Below are positions 8,423 through 16,982 of a DNA stretch of 64,000 nt, piece by piece; the stretch's first letter is position 1; the number at the start of each line of letters is the position of its first letter. The notes under the pieces were generated by a model. The model worked only from the letters and a program-made list of their open reading frames with translations, ran no database searches and was not told the DNA's origin. The DNA comes from GCA-2683135 sp964507445 (GTDB lineage: Bacteria > Planctomycetota > GCA-002687715). The position numbers and the translations under genes were made by a program. The stretch spans positions 62,001 to 126,000 of the forward strand of contig CAZDQF010000009.1 of assembly GCA_964507445.1 (NCBI GenBank). Direction: 5' to 3'.

Positions 8423-9397
8423 TCAATTCACCGAGCCGTGGCGGAGGACCATGTTCCGGCAGAGGGCCTTCAGCAGGTGCCCGTAGTAGCCGATCTTCTC
8501 GCGCGTGGTCCAGTAGCCTTCCGCGCCCCGGGTGAAGCCGTGAACGAGGCCCGTGCGGAGCGAGACCACGCCTTCGTTGCCGGAGAAGTAGGTCCGTCCC
8601 TTGCCGATGAGGTCGGCGACGTGTGCATCGCTGCTCCCCGTGACCGCTACGGGGAGGTGCTTGCTGCGCAGCCTCTCGATGGCGGCCAAGTTGTAGCGGG
8701 TGCCCCGCCCCGGTACGGCGTTGGTGCACTCCACGGCGTCGAAGGGGAGCGTCTCGATGAGATCGCGGCACGCCAGTTTCATTCCAAGGGCCCATTCCAC
8801 CCAGCGGGGAACGAAGGGGTGGTGGGCCACCGCCAGGCCACCAGCGTCGTGGATCAACTTGATGGTCTCCGCCGCGCTGCGGTCCGGAGGAATCGGGCGG
8901 GTCACGTACAGAGCCCCGATGTGCCCGTCGGCGCTGGACACCTCCACGGCCGGGATCACGGCCAGGGGTAGTCTGCGCTCATGAACCAGGCGTCGGGCCT
9001 CCAGAGCGCCCGCGATCTCGTCATGGTCCGTGATGGCGATGGCGTCCAGGCCGGCCTCGATGGCTTTTTGCAGGACCCGGTCGAGGAGGTCGCCGTCGGA
9101 GTACTCCGTATGAAGGTGCAGATCGGCGGTGTTTTGCAGGACGATGCGACTCTTGCCGCGGAGGCCGGCCAGCCGAAGGGCGGGCAGGTAGCAGCGTTCG
9201 TAGGCCGTGGGGCGCCACATGGGCAGTCCGGCCACCCGGATGTAGTCGGCCTCGGCCTCCTGTCGGTAGGGCTCGAGGGCCTCCAGGTCTGCGCGGTACT
9301 GCTCCCCGTCCGGCGCCGCGAGAGGTGGGAATCCGGCTGGTGGTGCCGTCCTGGGTTTCCTGACCGTCAGCGCCTGTTTGATCTTGGTGCCGATCAC
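8423..9397 (-). CDS. PHP-domain metal-dependent phosphoesterase
   Basis: A 324-residue protein with a ~90-residue N-terminal extension and then a complete PHP domain. The metal ligands are visible: DLHLHTEYSDG (about 92-102), ITDHDEI (about 121-127), PAVEVSSADGHIGALY (about 149-164), VAHHPF (about 193-198) and GSSDAHV (about 253-259). The family includes phosphatases and nucleases (histidinol phosphatase, polymerase-linked PHP, YciV/RNase AM). The layout is closest to stand-alone YciV-like enzymes, but the substrate cannot be read from sequence. The start is a GTG placed directly after a GAGAGGGAG stretch, so the true start could be slightly downstream. Confidence 0.85.
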   Translation of the reverse strand: MIGTKIKQALTVRKPRTAPPAGFPPLAAPDGEQYRADLEALEPYRQEAEADYIRVAGLPMWRPTAYERCYLPALRLAGLRGKSRIVLQNTADLHLHTEYSDGDLLDRVLQKAIEAGLDAIAITDHDEIAGALEARRLVHERRLPLAVIPAVEVSSADGHIGALYVTRPIPPDRSAAETIKLIHDAGGLAVAHHPFVPRWVEWALGMKLACRDLIETLPFDAVECTNAVPGRGTRYNLAAIERLRSKHLPVAVTGSSDAHVADLIGKGRTYFSGNEGVVSLRTGLVHGFTRGAEGYWTTREKIGYYGHLLKALCRNMVLRHGSVN

Positions 9398-9503
9398 CTC
9401 CCTCTCTTCGGCGTTCTCGGGCTTCAGGCTTCTTCAGAGCCGGGAGGTCGGCGGCTTGCTTCTTCGTCGCTGCCGCATACCGTGCCTTCGAAAGGAGCCT
9501 CTC
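9398..9503. other. Divergent intergenic region
   Basis: This gap separates the minus-strand PHP gene from the plus-strand selenoprotein candidate, so it must hold both promoters. AAAGGAG at 9491-9497 is a strong ribosome-binding site seven bases ahead of the ATG at 9504; it is the main reason to start the selenoprotein there rather than after its internal TGA. I could not identify clear -35/-10 boxes. Confidence 0.5.
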
Positions 9504-9857
9504 ATGCCATCCAAGATCTCGTGGTACTACCACCGCAAGGGCTGAACCAGCTGCACCCGCGCCGACGATTACTTCGCTCGGCACGGGACGACCACCGGGA
9601 CGGTGGTCAACGCCGCCAAGGACCGGATGGGCCCGGAGGAGGCCCTGGCTCTTGTGCGCGAGAGCTCGAAGCTGATCGCGGCGAAGGGAAAGAAGGTGGT
9701 GACCCTGAATCTCAAGGCCGACGCACCTGACGATGACCAGATCAAGTCGTTGATCATCGGTCCGTCAGGGTGGCTCCGTGCTCCGACCTGGCGCCGTGGC
9801 AAGACGGTCGTCGTGGGCTTCAACGAGGAAGCCTATGACGCGCTCCTCGGTGCCTGA
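9504..9857 (+). CDS. ArsC-like thioredoxin-fold selenoprotein (in-frame TGA = Sec14)
   Basis: ATG 9504 has an excellent ribosome-binding site (AAAGGAG). The frame reads MPSKISWYYHRKG, then TGA at 9543-9545, then TSCTRADDYFARHGTT and on to a normal TGA at 9855-9857. Reading the first TGA as selenocysteine gives 117 residues with a U14-T-S-C17 redox motif. It follows a first beta strand exactly where ArsC/Spx-type reductases carry their catalytic Cys. The rest (VVNAAKDRMGPEEALALV, KKVVTLNL, GFNEEAYDALLGA) is a plausible thioredoxin-like alpha/beta domain ending in the common GFNE..Y element. I recall annotated 'ArsC family (seleno)proteins' of this type. A SECIS-like hairpin lies 20 bases after the TGA. 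The substrate is unknown. A pseudogene is the alternative. No sel genes are in the window. Confidence 0.82.
9557..9586 (+). promoter_or_regulatory. Candidate bacterial SECIS hairpin
   Basis: Bases 9557-9565 (CCGCGCCGA) pair with 9578-9586 (TCGGCACGG): eight pairs with one C-A mismatch around a 12-base apical loop beginning CG. Twenty bases separate the TGA from the loop. Bacterial SECIS elements sit inside the coding region with a loop about 16-37 bases after the UGA and a G in the first two loop positions; this one fits. CGA/TCG inside the loop could pair further, leaving a bulge. GC-rich DNA makes chance hairpins common, so it supports rather than proves Sec insertion. Confidence 0.6.
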
Positions 9858-9989
9858 GGCGCTCCGCCCGATCTCGGTCTGCGTCGACTCCCCATGGCGA
9901 GGGAGGCCGGCGACACGCTGTCCTCGCGTGCCGCCTGCTCCGCGCCTGGACGTCCTGGGTCCGTAGGCCGCTGCTGTGTCGTGCCTCGA

Positions 9990-11750
9990 TCAGTTCACGA
10001 CGTAGGCTGAGCCGTCGAACAACGGGAAGTGGACATTCGCCCAGCCGCCGTTGGCCCCGTCATTGGCGCCCAGGATCATGCCCCCGGCGTTCTCGTCGAT
10101 GACGCTGTCCGTGGCGTTCGTATTGGCCTGGAGCCCGGCTCCCTGGAGCGCGGTGAAGCTCGCCAGCGGAGGGTTGGTCCCGCCGGCGCCCAGGGCGATG
10201 CCGGCGACGCAGGCGGTGGCTCCCCAGGTCCCGTCCGTCACGAAGTTGGCGATGCCGTGGCCGCTGGGGCCGTGCAGCTCGATGTCGTAGCTGGTGACGC
10301 CGAGGCCGCCGGTGCCCCATTCGGTCACGTTCTGGTAGCTGACGACGATGTAGTCACCGACTCCCGTGGGGCCGTTGTTGGTGACGGTGATGGTGCCGTA
10401 GTTGTTGGGTTCCAGGTCGGTCTGGAAACCGATGCGGGGCATCTGTGTCTGCCACTCACCGGACGTTGCCGTGAAGTCGCTGGACCCGGCGGTGAAGGTC
10501 ACGTCGCCGTTCGAGGACTGGTACAGATCCGTGTAGGAGGTGCCGTAGAACTGCACCCCGGAGCCGCACAGCGGTGAGCCGGTGAGCAGGATCTGGTTGA
10601 ACCCGTCGTCCACGTTGGTGGTGGTCAGGGTGGCCCCGGTCACGATGTTCAGCTGCGGCGCCTGGGAGAGCACGAACCCGTCGGGGTTGGTGGCGTCGAG
10701 GACGAGCTGCTGCGCCGCCGCGGTCAACGGTGAGTTGGTCGGCACGGCGTAGCTGAAAGCGCCCGGGTGCGGCTGGGGATTGAGCAGGCCCGCGAAGGTG
10801 CCGGGGCCGCCGTTGAAGCTGAACAGGGTGGGATTGGCCGGGTCGATGTTGACCGTGTTGGCGGCCAGGGTGAGCAGGGACGCCTGGTGGGTGCCGAAGA
10901 TCACGGCGATGTCGAAGAGCGCTCCCGCGGGGGCCGCGGAGTTGAGGGTGACGGCGCCGCCGACGCAGTCCGTGGTGGTGGCGCCGACGTAGGCGTTGCC
11001 CACTGTCCCGTTGAGGTCCAGCGAGGATGTCGCGCTGTTGGTCTGCCAGGCGTTCGCCGGGGTCCCGGGCTGAAACAGCACCCCCGTGTTCTGGGGAGCT
11101 ACACCGCCGGTGGTCTGGCCGAAGGTGTTGAACTCGGGCAGGACGCTGCCGGCGGACGTGAAGACAGCGACGCCTCCTTGACTGGAGGTGGTGCCGCAGA
11201 CGAAGTCGTTGCCTGCGGTGACGATGGCGCCGAACCGGATCTCGATGGCGCCGTTGGCGAAGAGCTCGGCCTGGGCTTCAACGGAGCCCGTGGCCGGGCC
11301 GGGGAACCATGAGACAGCCTCGTAGGAGATGATCATGGAGACGCCCGTATCAAGCATCCAGACGTTCATGCCTGCCGGGTCCAGGTCCTCTTGCGCCACC
11401 GAGATGCGGTCCACGGGCGTGGTGAGGACCGGAGCCCCCCCAGCCTGCCCGTCATCCAGGGCCCAGGCGGAGCAGCAGAGGCTGCCGGTGCTGGCGTCCA
11501 TGATGATCGCCCCGTTGCTGGAGACCGTGATGGAGGTCAGGTTGTTGCCGAACCATGGGAACGAGAAGGAGAGGGGGACCGCCTCCGTGCAATCGTCGCA
11601 GCTGGAGACGCCCGTGAGCAGGGAGGCGCCGGGGACCCCCTGGATGGAGGCGTAGGTCCCGGCGGCGGGGCCGGCGATGTACTGGGCGAAACCGGGGGTG
11701 GCGGCGCCCGCCAAGAGCGCGACGGCCAGGATGAGGGGGGTCAGACGCAT
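9990..11750 (-). CDS. Secreted nidogen-like beta-rich protein
   Basis: The 586-residue product begins with a clear signal peptide (MRLTPLILAVALLAGAATPGFA, cleavage before QYIAG). Two regions share a nidogen-like layout, with a strand pair FPWFG...ITVSSNGAIIMD (about 68-95) and FYGTSYTDLYQSSNGDVTF (about 400-420). Each is followed by Asp-rich text and a MIISYE / IVVSYQ strand. No enzyme motif is visible. It is probably exported to the cell surface or periplasm with a binding or structural role. The ATG start has AAAGG upstream at good spacing. A terminator hairpin belonging to the protease gene lies just upstream, so this gene probably has its own promoter within about 30 bases, or relies on read-through. 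Confidence 0.7.
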   Translation of the reverse strand: MRLTPLILAVALLAGAATPGFAQYIAGPAAGTYASIQGVPGASLLTGVSSCDDCTEAVPLSFSFPWFGNNLTSITVSSNGAIIMDASTGSLCCSAWALDDGQAGGAPVLTTPVDRISVAQEDLDPAGMNVWMLDTGVSMIISYEAVSWFPGPATGSVEAQAELFANGAIEIRFGAIVTAGNDFVCGTTSSQGGVAVFTSAGSVLPEFNTFGQTTGGVAPQNTGVLFQPGTPANAWQTNSATSSLDLNGTVGNAYVGATTTDCVGGAVTLNSAAPAGALFDIAVIFGTHQASLLTLAANTVNIDPANPTLFSFNGGPGTFAGLLNPQPHPGAFSYAVPTNSPLTAAAQQLVLDATNPDGFVLSQAPQLNIVTGATLTTTNVDDGFNQILLTGSPLCGSGVQFYGTSYTDLYQSSNGDVTFTAGSSDFTATSGEWQTQMPRIGFQTDLEPNNYGTITVTNNGPTGVGDYIVVSYQNVTEWGTGGLGVTSYDIELHGPSGHGIANFVTDGTWGATACVAGIALGAGGTNPPLASFTALQGAGLQANTNATDSVIDENAGGMILGANDGANGGWANVHFPLFDGSAYVVN

Positions 11751-11777
11751 GGTGAGCCTTTCTTCTGTTCTCAGAAT

Positions 11778-11813
11778 GAAAAGGCCCGCTGAGCGCCTTT
11801 ACCCAGCGGGCCT
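11778..11813 (-). terminator. Rho-independent terminator after the protease gene
   Basis: Bases 11782-11791 (AGGCCCGCTG) pair perfectly with 11804-11813 (CAGCGGGCCT): ten base pairs, 12-base loop. On the minus strand the stem runs into TTTTC. It lies 60 bases after the stop codon of the minus-strand protease gene, which it should terminate. Confidence 0.85.
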
Positions 11814-11873
11814 CATAAGCTCAGTTGCCCGAGCCTGAGCGTCGATCTAGCATCGATTTCCTCAGTTCGCGAA

Positions 11874-14462
11874 CTACTGAGCGCGGCGGATCGGGGTGAC
11901 GGCGACGTTGAACGACCCGTCGATGGACAGGGCCACGCCGTCTACCGGGAACAGCGCCGTCGGGATCGTGCCAGCCGGGAAGTTGTAGGGCTGGGCCGGG
12001 AACGTCCCGGTTACCGGCCACGTCCAGTGGAACGGGCTGCCCGGGGCTGCCGGTTGCTGCAGCGAGATCAGGGTGAGCGGGGTGGCCGAGAGGCCGAACA
12101 CGTTGCCGCTGCCGAGAGGCCCGGAGGCGTCTTCGGAGAAGAGGCAATAACCCTCGATGGTCCCGGTGGGGATGTTGACGATCTCCAGGAAGCCGTCACC
12201 GACGCCCGTGGTGGACATGTTGAGGAGGAACACGCCCAGCGGGGACGGGTCGACGCCCAGCACGCAGAGCGAGTAGTCGCAGTCGACCGCCGCGGTCTCG
12301 ACGTGGTTATCCGCGTTGATGTCGGCGGCGATGATCTCAACGGTCCAGGTCCCCGGTGTCGGGTTGGCCACGAACACGTTCTCCACGGAGTTCACGTTCT
12401 CCTTGACACCGCCGGTGCCGGTCCAGAGGGCCTCTCCGGTGGCACCGGAGGCGTGATTGGTCATGCCGCGGTTGCCCCAGTAAACGGTGCCCGTGGGGCT
12501 CGTCACCTTGAGGTCCATGTCGTTGATGAGGTGCTGCGACGAGGACACGGTCCCCGGCGTGTCGCGCCACACCAGTGTCGCCTTGAAGAACGGCTCGCCC
12601 GGGTTCACCGTCAGCCCGATGGAGTTGGACTGCAGGTTGGAGAGGACCGTGGTCTCGTCTTCCCAGTACATCTTGTTGCGGTAGTCGTACATGGTCTGCA
12701 GGTTGATGGCGCCCCACCCCTGCTTGTCGCGGTCGCAGTCGGAGTTGGCGGCGGAACCGTTGACGAAGTTCCACTGGGTCGCCGACGCGATGGCGAAGGC
12801 CCTGGCGGTGGTGTTCTGCGGGCGGCTGTCGAACACGTCACCGACGGTGGGGTTGTTGAAGACCCCGGCGTTCCACATCTGATAGAAGACGCAGAAGTGG
12901 CCGGCGGTCATCGGCGTGGCGCCGGACGTGCCGCCGAAGGACGACGTGTAACCACCACCCTGGGCCGTGGTGAAAATGCTGTCGTAGAAGCTGGCGAGCT
13001 CCGGCTTGACACGACCGTCTGCCGCTGGGCCCACACTGGCGGAAGACCAGCTGTCGTCGTTGATGCTCAGGCTGTTGAAGTGCTGGATGCCGCCGATGGC
13101 GACGCAGTTCTTGGCCCACGCTCGGGCCCGGGAGTTCTGGGAGCCCTGATTCGACTGGGAGTGCGTCATGGTCATGCGCGGGTTGTCGAACAGGATCAGG
13201 TCCGTGGTCTGCGAGTCCGACGTGTACTGGGTGGTGAGCGGAGAGAAGCCGCTGAAGGTCTGCAGTACGGCGCGGTAATTGAGTGACGGGTTCGACAACT
13301 CGGTGGTGTGGTTGTACTCCGTGCCGCCGGACCAGCTGCCGGCGCTGTTGCCGATTCCCTGGCCCATATAGGCCGCTCCGCGAGCCTGGCTGTTCACGCC
13401 GGAAGCGAACAGCTGTCCATAGACGCTCGTGCCGTGGGACCCGTTGCTCAACCCGCCATGGGGGATCACCGGTCGGGCTGCGAACTCCGAGTGCGACGTA
13501 TCGATACCGGTATCGGAGATCTCCGCGCGGACTCCGGCGCCGTCGAATCCGGCCACGGTGTCAACGTACGTCGATCCGTGGAACTGACGCCCGATGTTCA
13601 TGTCTGCGGTGTCCCGTCCCGGACCCTCCACCTCGATGAAGTGGACCTCATCCATGCGTGCGATCTCCGCGATCTGCAGCATGCTCATGGTCACCCGCAT
13701 CTGGTAGGTGTTGGCGTCCACCAGGTGGACCTCGCCGCCGATCTCACGGATTCTGGCGGCGATGGGGTTCTGGCCGGCGAGCCCGCGCACCATGCTGACG
13801 ATGTTCACCCGCTTCGGATCCTGCTCAGCGAATCCGGCCTGCTGTTCCTGGGTCAGCTGTTCGTCGAGCTTGTATGCGGGGTGGAACGGGATCACCGAAC
13901 GCACGAAGGGGTTGCTCACGACCTGAGCAGCCACGGAGCCGTTCATTTCCACGATGTTGGCGTGGTTCCAGAGGTGGTTGTGGATGATCGCTCCCTGGCT
14001 CTCCAGGTGCGCCCGATAGTCCTCGAGGCCCTGGGTCCAGTACTGGACGATCCAGAGGTTGCCGCCGATGTTGGCGTTGAGGTGGGCGGGGACGGCCGGT
14101 GAATCCACCAGCGGATCAAACACCGCGTAACGCAACTTCAACTCGTATCGCGTCGGCGTCACCGCGTCGAAGCGGGTGCCATCCAGACTGACGGCGAACC
14201 ACGGCTGGGGCCCGGTGGGCTCCAGCTCGGTCCAGGTCAGGGTGAATCCGTTGGAGCCAGGGATCGCGCGCCAGGCCGCGTCGGCGACCGGGTGCAGGGT
14301 CTGGCGAGCCACGCGTTGCGCTCCGTCAGCGGAGGCGCTGACCAGCCAGCGTCCTTCCGCGTCATGAGACACGTAGGCGTCGCCCTGAGAACAAACAGTG
14401 GGGCAGAGAACCGCCAGCAGGAGCAGGGCTCCGCAGGCAACCTTGAGGGATTCCGTTTGCAT
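11874..14462 (-). CDS. Secreted subtilisin-like (S8) serine protease
   Basis: I start this gene at ATG 14462, because MQTESLKVACGALLLLAVLCPTVCSQ is a good signal peptide with GGAAG upstream; the open frame extends further but without such features. The 862-residue protein has a ~300-residue pro-region, then an S8 domain with the triad in ISDTGIDTSHSEF (Asp), NGSHGTSVYGQ (His) and FGGTSGATPMTAGHF (Ser). A P-domain-like beta segment follows (TPGTWTVEIIAADI). The last ~120 residues form a module beginning STTGVGD that recurs in the CotH protein at 60555-63239. It would degrade proteins outside the cytoplasm. The gene ends at a strong terminator. Confidence 0.9.
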   Translation of the reverse strand: MQTESLKVACGALLLLAVLCPTVCSQGDAYVSHDAEGRWLVSASADGAQRVARQTLHPVADAAWRAIPGSNGFTLTWTELEPTGPQPWFAVSLDGTRFDAVTPTRYELKLRYAVFDPLVDSPAVPAHLNANIGGNLWIVQYWTQGLEDYRAHLESQGAIIHNHLWNHANIVEMNGSVAAQVVSNPFVRSVIPFHPAYKLDEQLTQEQQAGFAEQDPKRVNIVSMVRGLAGQNPIAARIREIGGEVHLVDANTYQMRVTMSMLQIAEIARMDEVHFIEVEGPGRDTADMNIGRQFHGSTYVDTVAGFDGAGVRAEISDTGIDTSHSEFAARPVIPHGGLSNGSHGTSVYGQLFASGVNSQARGAAYMGQGIGNSAGSWSGGTEYNHTTELSNPSLNYRAVLQTFSGFSPLTTQYTSDSQTTDLILFDNPRMTMTHSQSNQGSQNSRARAWAKNCVAIGGIQHFNSLSINDDSWSSASVGPAADGRVKPELASFYDSIFTTAQGGGYTSSFGGTSGATPMTAGHFCVFYQMWNAGVFNNPTVGDVFDSRPQNTTARAFAIASATQWNFVNGSAANSDCDRDKQGWGAINLQTMYDYRNKMYWEDETTVLSNLQSNSIGLTVNPGEPFFKATLVWRDTPGTVSSSQHLINDMDLKVTSPTGTVYWGNRGMTNHASGATGEALWTGTGGVKENVNSVENVFVANPTPGTWTVEIIAADINADNHVETAAVDCDYSLCVLGVDPSPLGVFLLNMSTTGVGDGFLEIVNIPTGTIEGYCLFSEDASGPLGSGNVFGLSATPLTLISLQQPAAPGSPFHWTWPVTGTFPAQPYNFPAGTIPTALFPVDGVALSIDGSFNVAVTPIRRAQ

Positions 14463-15320
14463 GTCGACTTCCACGGCAGGGCCTTCCGCAGGTTCCGGGC
14501 CACGGTCCTCGTGGCCATCGGGGTAGCGGGCAGCCTGACTCAATACTCTCGGACTGGCACGAACGTCAGTGATGGGGTGAACCAGTTCAGTGTACCTCGA
14601 AGGGGATCTTGTTTTCTGCACGGTTTCGACCCGCTCTGGGCCGTGGCGGATTGTCATAAGGGGATATCTCGAATGGTCTTGTGAAAGCACGGACCGAGAT
14701 GGCGTGGGACATCTTCAGAGTTCTTTGCCAGATCATCTAGACAGCGCCCCAGGGACGGTCAAAAGACGGGTGTATCGTGTGCAATTGATTCCGGTTGTGA
14801 CCCGCCAGCGACTTCGGGCCTCCTTACTGGCCCGACCCAGTCGTAATCGACTCTTCCCCTGAAGAGGCGCCGGCGGCCCACGCCCTTTCTCTGCGTCGAT
14901 ACTCAGGCCCTTGCGTTTCTGAGCCCCTGGCTCGAAACGGATGGGCTGATCGAACCCGGTGGCGGTCGCTTTGCGGCCGCCATGGCGTGTGCGTGCTCGA
15001 CGAGGCAAGCGTCGGGCTGGACAGCTCTCGGCGCGGTGGCTCTCGCGCCGAGAGCGTCCCTTTTTTTGCCCGGTCAGATCTACCGCCGGGCGTCCCAGAG
15101 GCTCCAGCGCGAGCCTCTCGTGGAGTTGGTCTTCTTTCTGCTCGCCTGGCGCACCCCCGCACAAATTATAGGTATTGCGGGAATGTTGATTTGATGCGGG
15201 AGGCTCCCAGGCGCTACACTCGGAGACGTCAGTCCGGGTATGCCCACCTGGACCTTCTTGGCGCGTCGAGATTCCCCCGAGCGGGGGCAGCCGGTCTTCG
15301 ATGCGCGATGGGAGCATCAC
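14463..15320. other. Gene-free stretch with orphan terminator and hairpins
   Basis: These 858 bases separate the divergent protease and Kelch genes. Open frames in it are Arg- or Ser-rich and match no family, so I call none. The left part (14463-14700) should contain the protease promoter. The middle holds several hairpins in a row on the plus strand: 14960-14982 (ten pairs allowing one G-U), 14998-15014, and the strong terminator at 15025-15067. This pattern suits a small structured RNA. A further hairpin, AGAGGCT/AGCCTCT, lies at 15097-15118. From about 15160 the DNA is more AT-rich and should hold the Kelch gene promoter. Confidence 0.5.
15025..15067 (+). terminator. Strong plus-strand terminator with no gene upstream
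   Basis: Bases 15025-15035 (CTCTCGGCGCG) pair perfectly with 15044-15054: eleven base pairs and an eight-base loop. Six bases later comes T7 (15061-15067). This is a strong intrinsic terminator on the plus strand, yet the nearest plus-strand gene to its left ends at 9857. It must end some unannotated transcript, perhaps a small RNA or an antisense transcript. Confidence 0.75.
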
Positions 15321-16952
15321 ATGCGCCTTCTCATGCTGTCGGTTGCGGCTGTCGTGTTGGTCCTGAACCCCTCCGTTGCGCAGTCCGGCAGCGGCGGTCA
15401 GGGGGCCTACTTCTCCATCAAGAACCCTGTCCTCGGATTCGATGCCAAGGCGGACTTCGGCTATCCGGGGATCGGTCCGATCACTGTGTTCCTGAGCATC
15501 TCCGACGGCTACGGTCCGACGGTGCATCCGGTGCTGGGCAACGTCTGGTTAGACCTGTCCTCACCGGCCTATCAGGTGATCCCGTATGGGTCGGACGCCA
15601 ACGGGAATGTGAACCTCCAGTTCGGAGTGCCCTACCTGCCTCCCTTGTTCACGGCGCCGTCACTCTTCGTGAACGCCTTCATCGCCGGACCGGGGGTCTC
15701 CGGTCCAGGTTGGTCGTTGAGCAAGACCGTGCGCTACGCCCCGGAGATGCCGGACGGCTACAACCCTGTGGGGTCCATGAGTGAGGCTCGCATCCTCCAC
15801 ACCGTGACCAGCATGGCGGCGGACAGCTTCAGTGACGAGACCCGTGTCCTGATCGCCGGAGGCTCCCTCGGCACCACGACCGTTCCCCTCGCCGTGAAGC
15901 AGACCACGGAGATCTACAACCCGCTCAAGCGGACGTTCGAGCCGGGTCCCCTCATGGGTCTTTCCCGTTGCGGGCACCGGGCGGTGCTCCTCCAGGACGG
16001 CAAGATCCTGGTCGCTGGAGGAAGCAGCATCGGAGGCGTGGTGACGTCAGCTTGTGAGTTGTTCGACCCGCAGTTGAACGCCTTCGTCCCGACTAATCCC
16101 ATGGTCAGCCCGCGCGCGGGGCACGCCATGACACTGCTGGACGACGGGCGGGTCCTGGCCAGCGGCGGCTTCTTCAGTTGGATCAATCCTGGCCCCAACT
16201 TCGCGAACGTCCTGAACACAGCCCAGGACACCGCAGAGGTCTACGACCCCGCCACCGGGTTCTGGAGCCCCCTATCTCAGGTCATGGGTTCAAAGCGTGC
16301 TGGGCACACCCAGACGCTGCTGCGAGACGGTCGCGTGCTCATCGCCGGGGGCGTGAATGGCGGGCAAGTCACGGGGACGTTTCCGAGCACCGGGCAGTCG
16401 CCCATCTACACAGGGACCGCTGAGGTCTTTGATCTCGCCACCAATGCCCTCACCGCTACGGGCACCATGGCCGGGGCGGTGCTCAGCTTCAGCTTCGGTC
16501 GGGGTTTCCACGGCGCGTCCTTGCTGGCTAACGGTGACGTGCTCGTCACGGGCGGTACCGCCGCACAGGGAAGCAATGGCGCGGCCGTCGCCATCGCGAC
16601 ATGTGAACGCTGGAGCCCGGTGAGCGGGGCCTGGACGACCGTCGCCCCCCTCCCACTAGAGGTGGGTTTCCATCTTCAGCTGGAATCCAACTTCAATAGC
16701 GAGGCGATCATCCTGGGTGGGTTCGTCGGCGACCTCTCGACTCTGGATGGCGCTGCGGCGGCGTATCGGCACAACGGAGTCTTCCCGGTTCCGACCCGCG
16801 ACATCGGCACCCATGAGCTGCTGCCGGCCAATCCCGCAGTCCCGCTGGGCGAATTGAAGGGTTGCCTGTTGCACAACGGCACTTATCTCATCTGCGGTGG
16901 GGCTGACGGGTTCGGCATCTCCAGCAGCGCCTGGGTCATCGCCGAGCTCTAG
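15321..16952 (+). CDS. Secreted Kelch / galactose-oxidase-type beta-propeller protein
   Basis: The start ATG 15321 has GGGAG upstream and opens a signal peptide (MRLLMLSVAAVVLVLNPSVAQ); the upstream in-frame ATG would bury it. The first ~130 residues after the signal are a beta-rich domain. The rest is a propeller of at least five Kelch blades with repeated HTxTxLxDGRVLxAGG-type strands (HRAVLLQDGKILVAGG, HAMTLLDDGRVLASGG, HTQTLLRDGRVLIAGG, HGASLLANGDVLVTGG), each followed by a Tyr/Phe-Asp-Pro blade turn. Kelch propellers bind proteins or sugars, and some are copper oxidases. I do not see the Cys-Tyr/His ligand set needed for an oxidase. Probably extracellular, role unknown. Confidence 0.82.
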   Translation: MRLLMLSVAAVVLVLNPSVAQSGSGGQGAYFSIKNPVLGFDAKADFGYPGIGPITVFLSISDGYGPTVHPVLGNVWLDLSSPAYQVIPYGSDANGNVNLQFGVPYLPPLFTAPSLFVNAFIAGPGVSGPGWSLSKTVRYAPEMPDGYNPVGSMSEARILHTVTSMAADSFSDETRVLIAGGSLGTTTVPLAVKQTTEIYNPLKRTFEPGPLMGLSRCGHRAVLLQDGKILVAGGSSIGGVVTSACELFDPQLNAFVPTNPMVSPRAGHAMTLLDDGRVLASGGFFSWINPGPNFANVLNTAQDTAEVYDPATGFWSPLSQVMGSKRAGHTQTLLRDGRVLIAGGVNGGQVTGTFPSTGQSPIYTGTAEVFDLATNALTATGTMAGAVLSFSFGRGFHGASLLANGDVLVTGGTAAQGSNGAAVAIATCERWSPVSGAWTTVAPLPLEVGFHLQLESNFNSEAIILGGFVGDLSTLDGAAAAYRHNGVFPVPTRDIGTHELLPANPAVPLGELKGCLLHNGTYLICGGADGFGISSSAWVIAEL

Positions 16953-16982
16953 GGCCAGCCAGCGTGTGAAGGTGATGGGCCG

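Noticed and set aside
9603..9857. Treating the GTG at 9603 as the start of a small independent gene
   Set aside because: No ribosome-binding site there, while ATG 9504 has a strong one and the extra N-terminus supplies the first strand and U-T-S-C motif of the fold.
14733..15527. A 264-codon minus-strand frame in the gene-free stretch
   Set aside because: Low-complexity Arg/Ser/Gly composition, no ribosome-binding site or family, and it crosses the terminator hairpin and the Kelch start.
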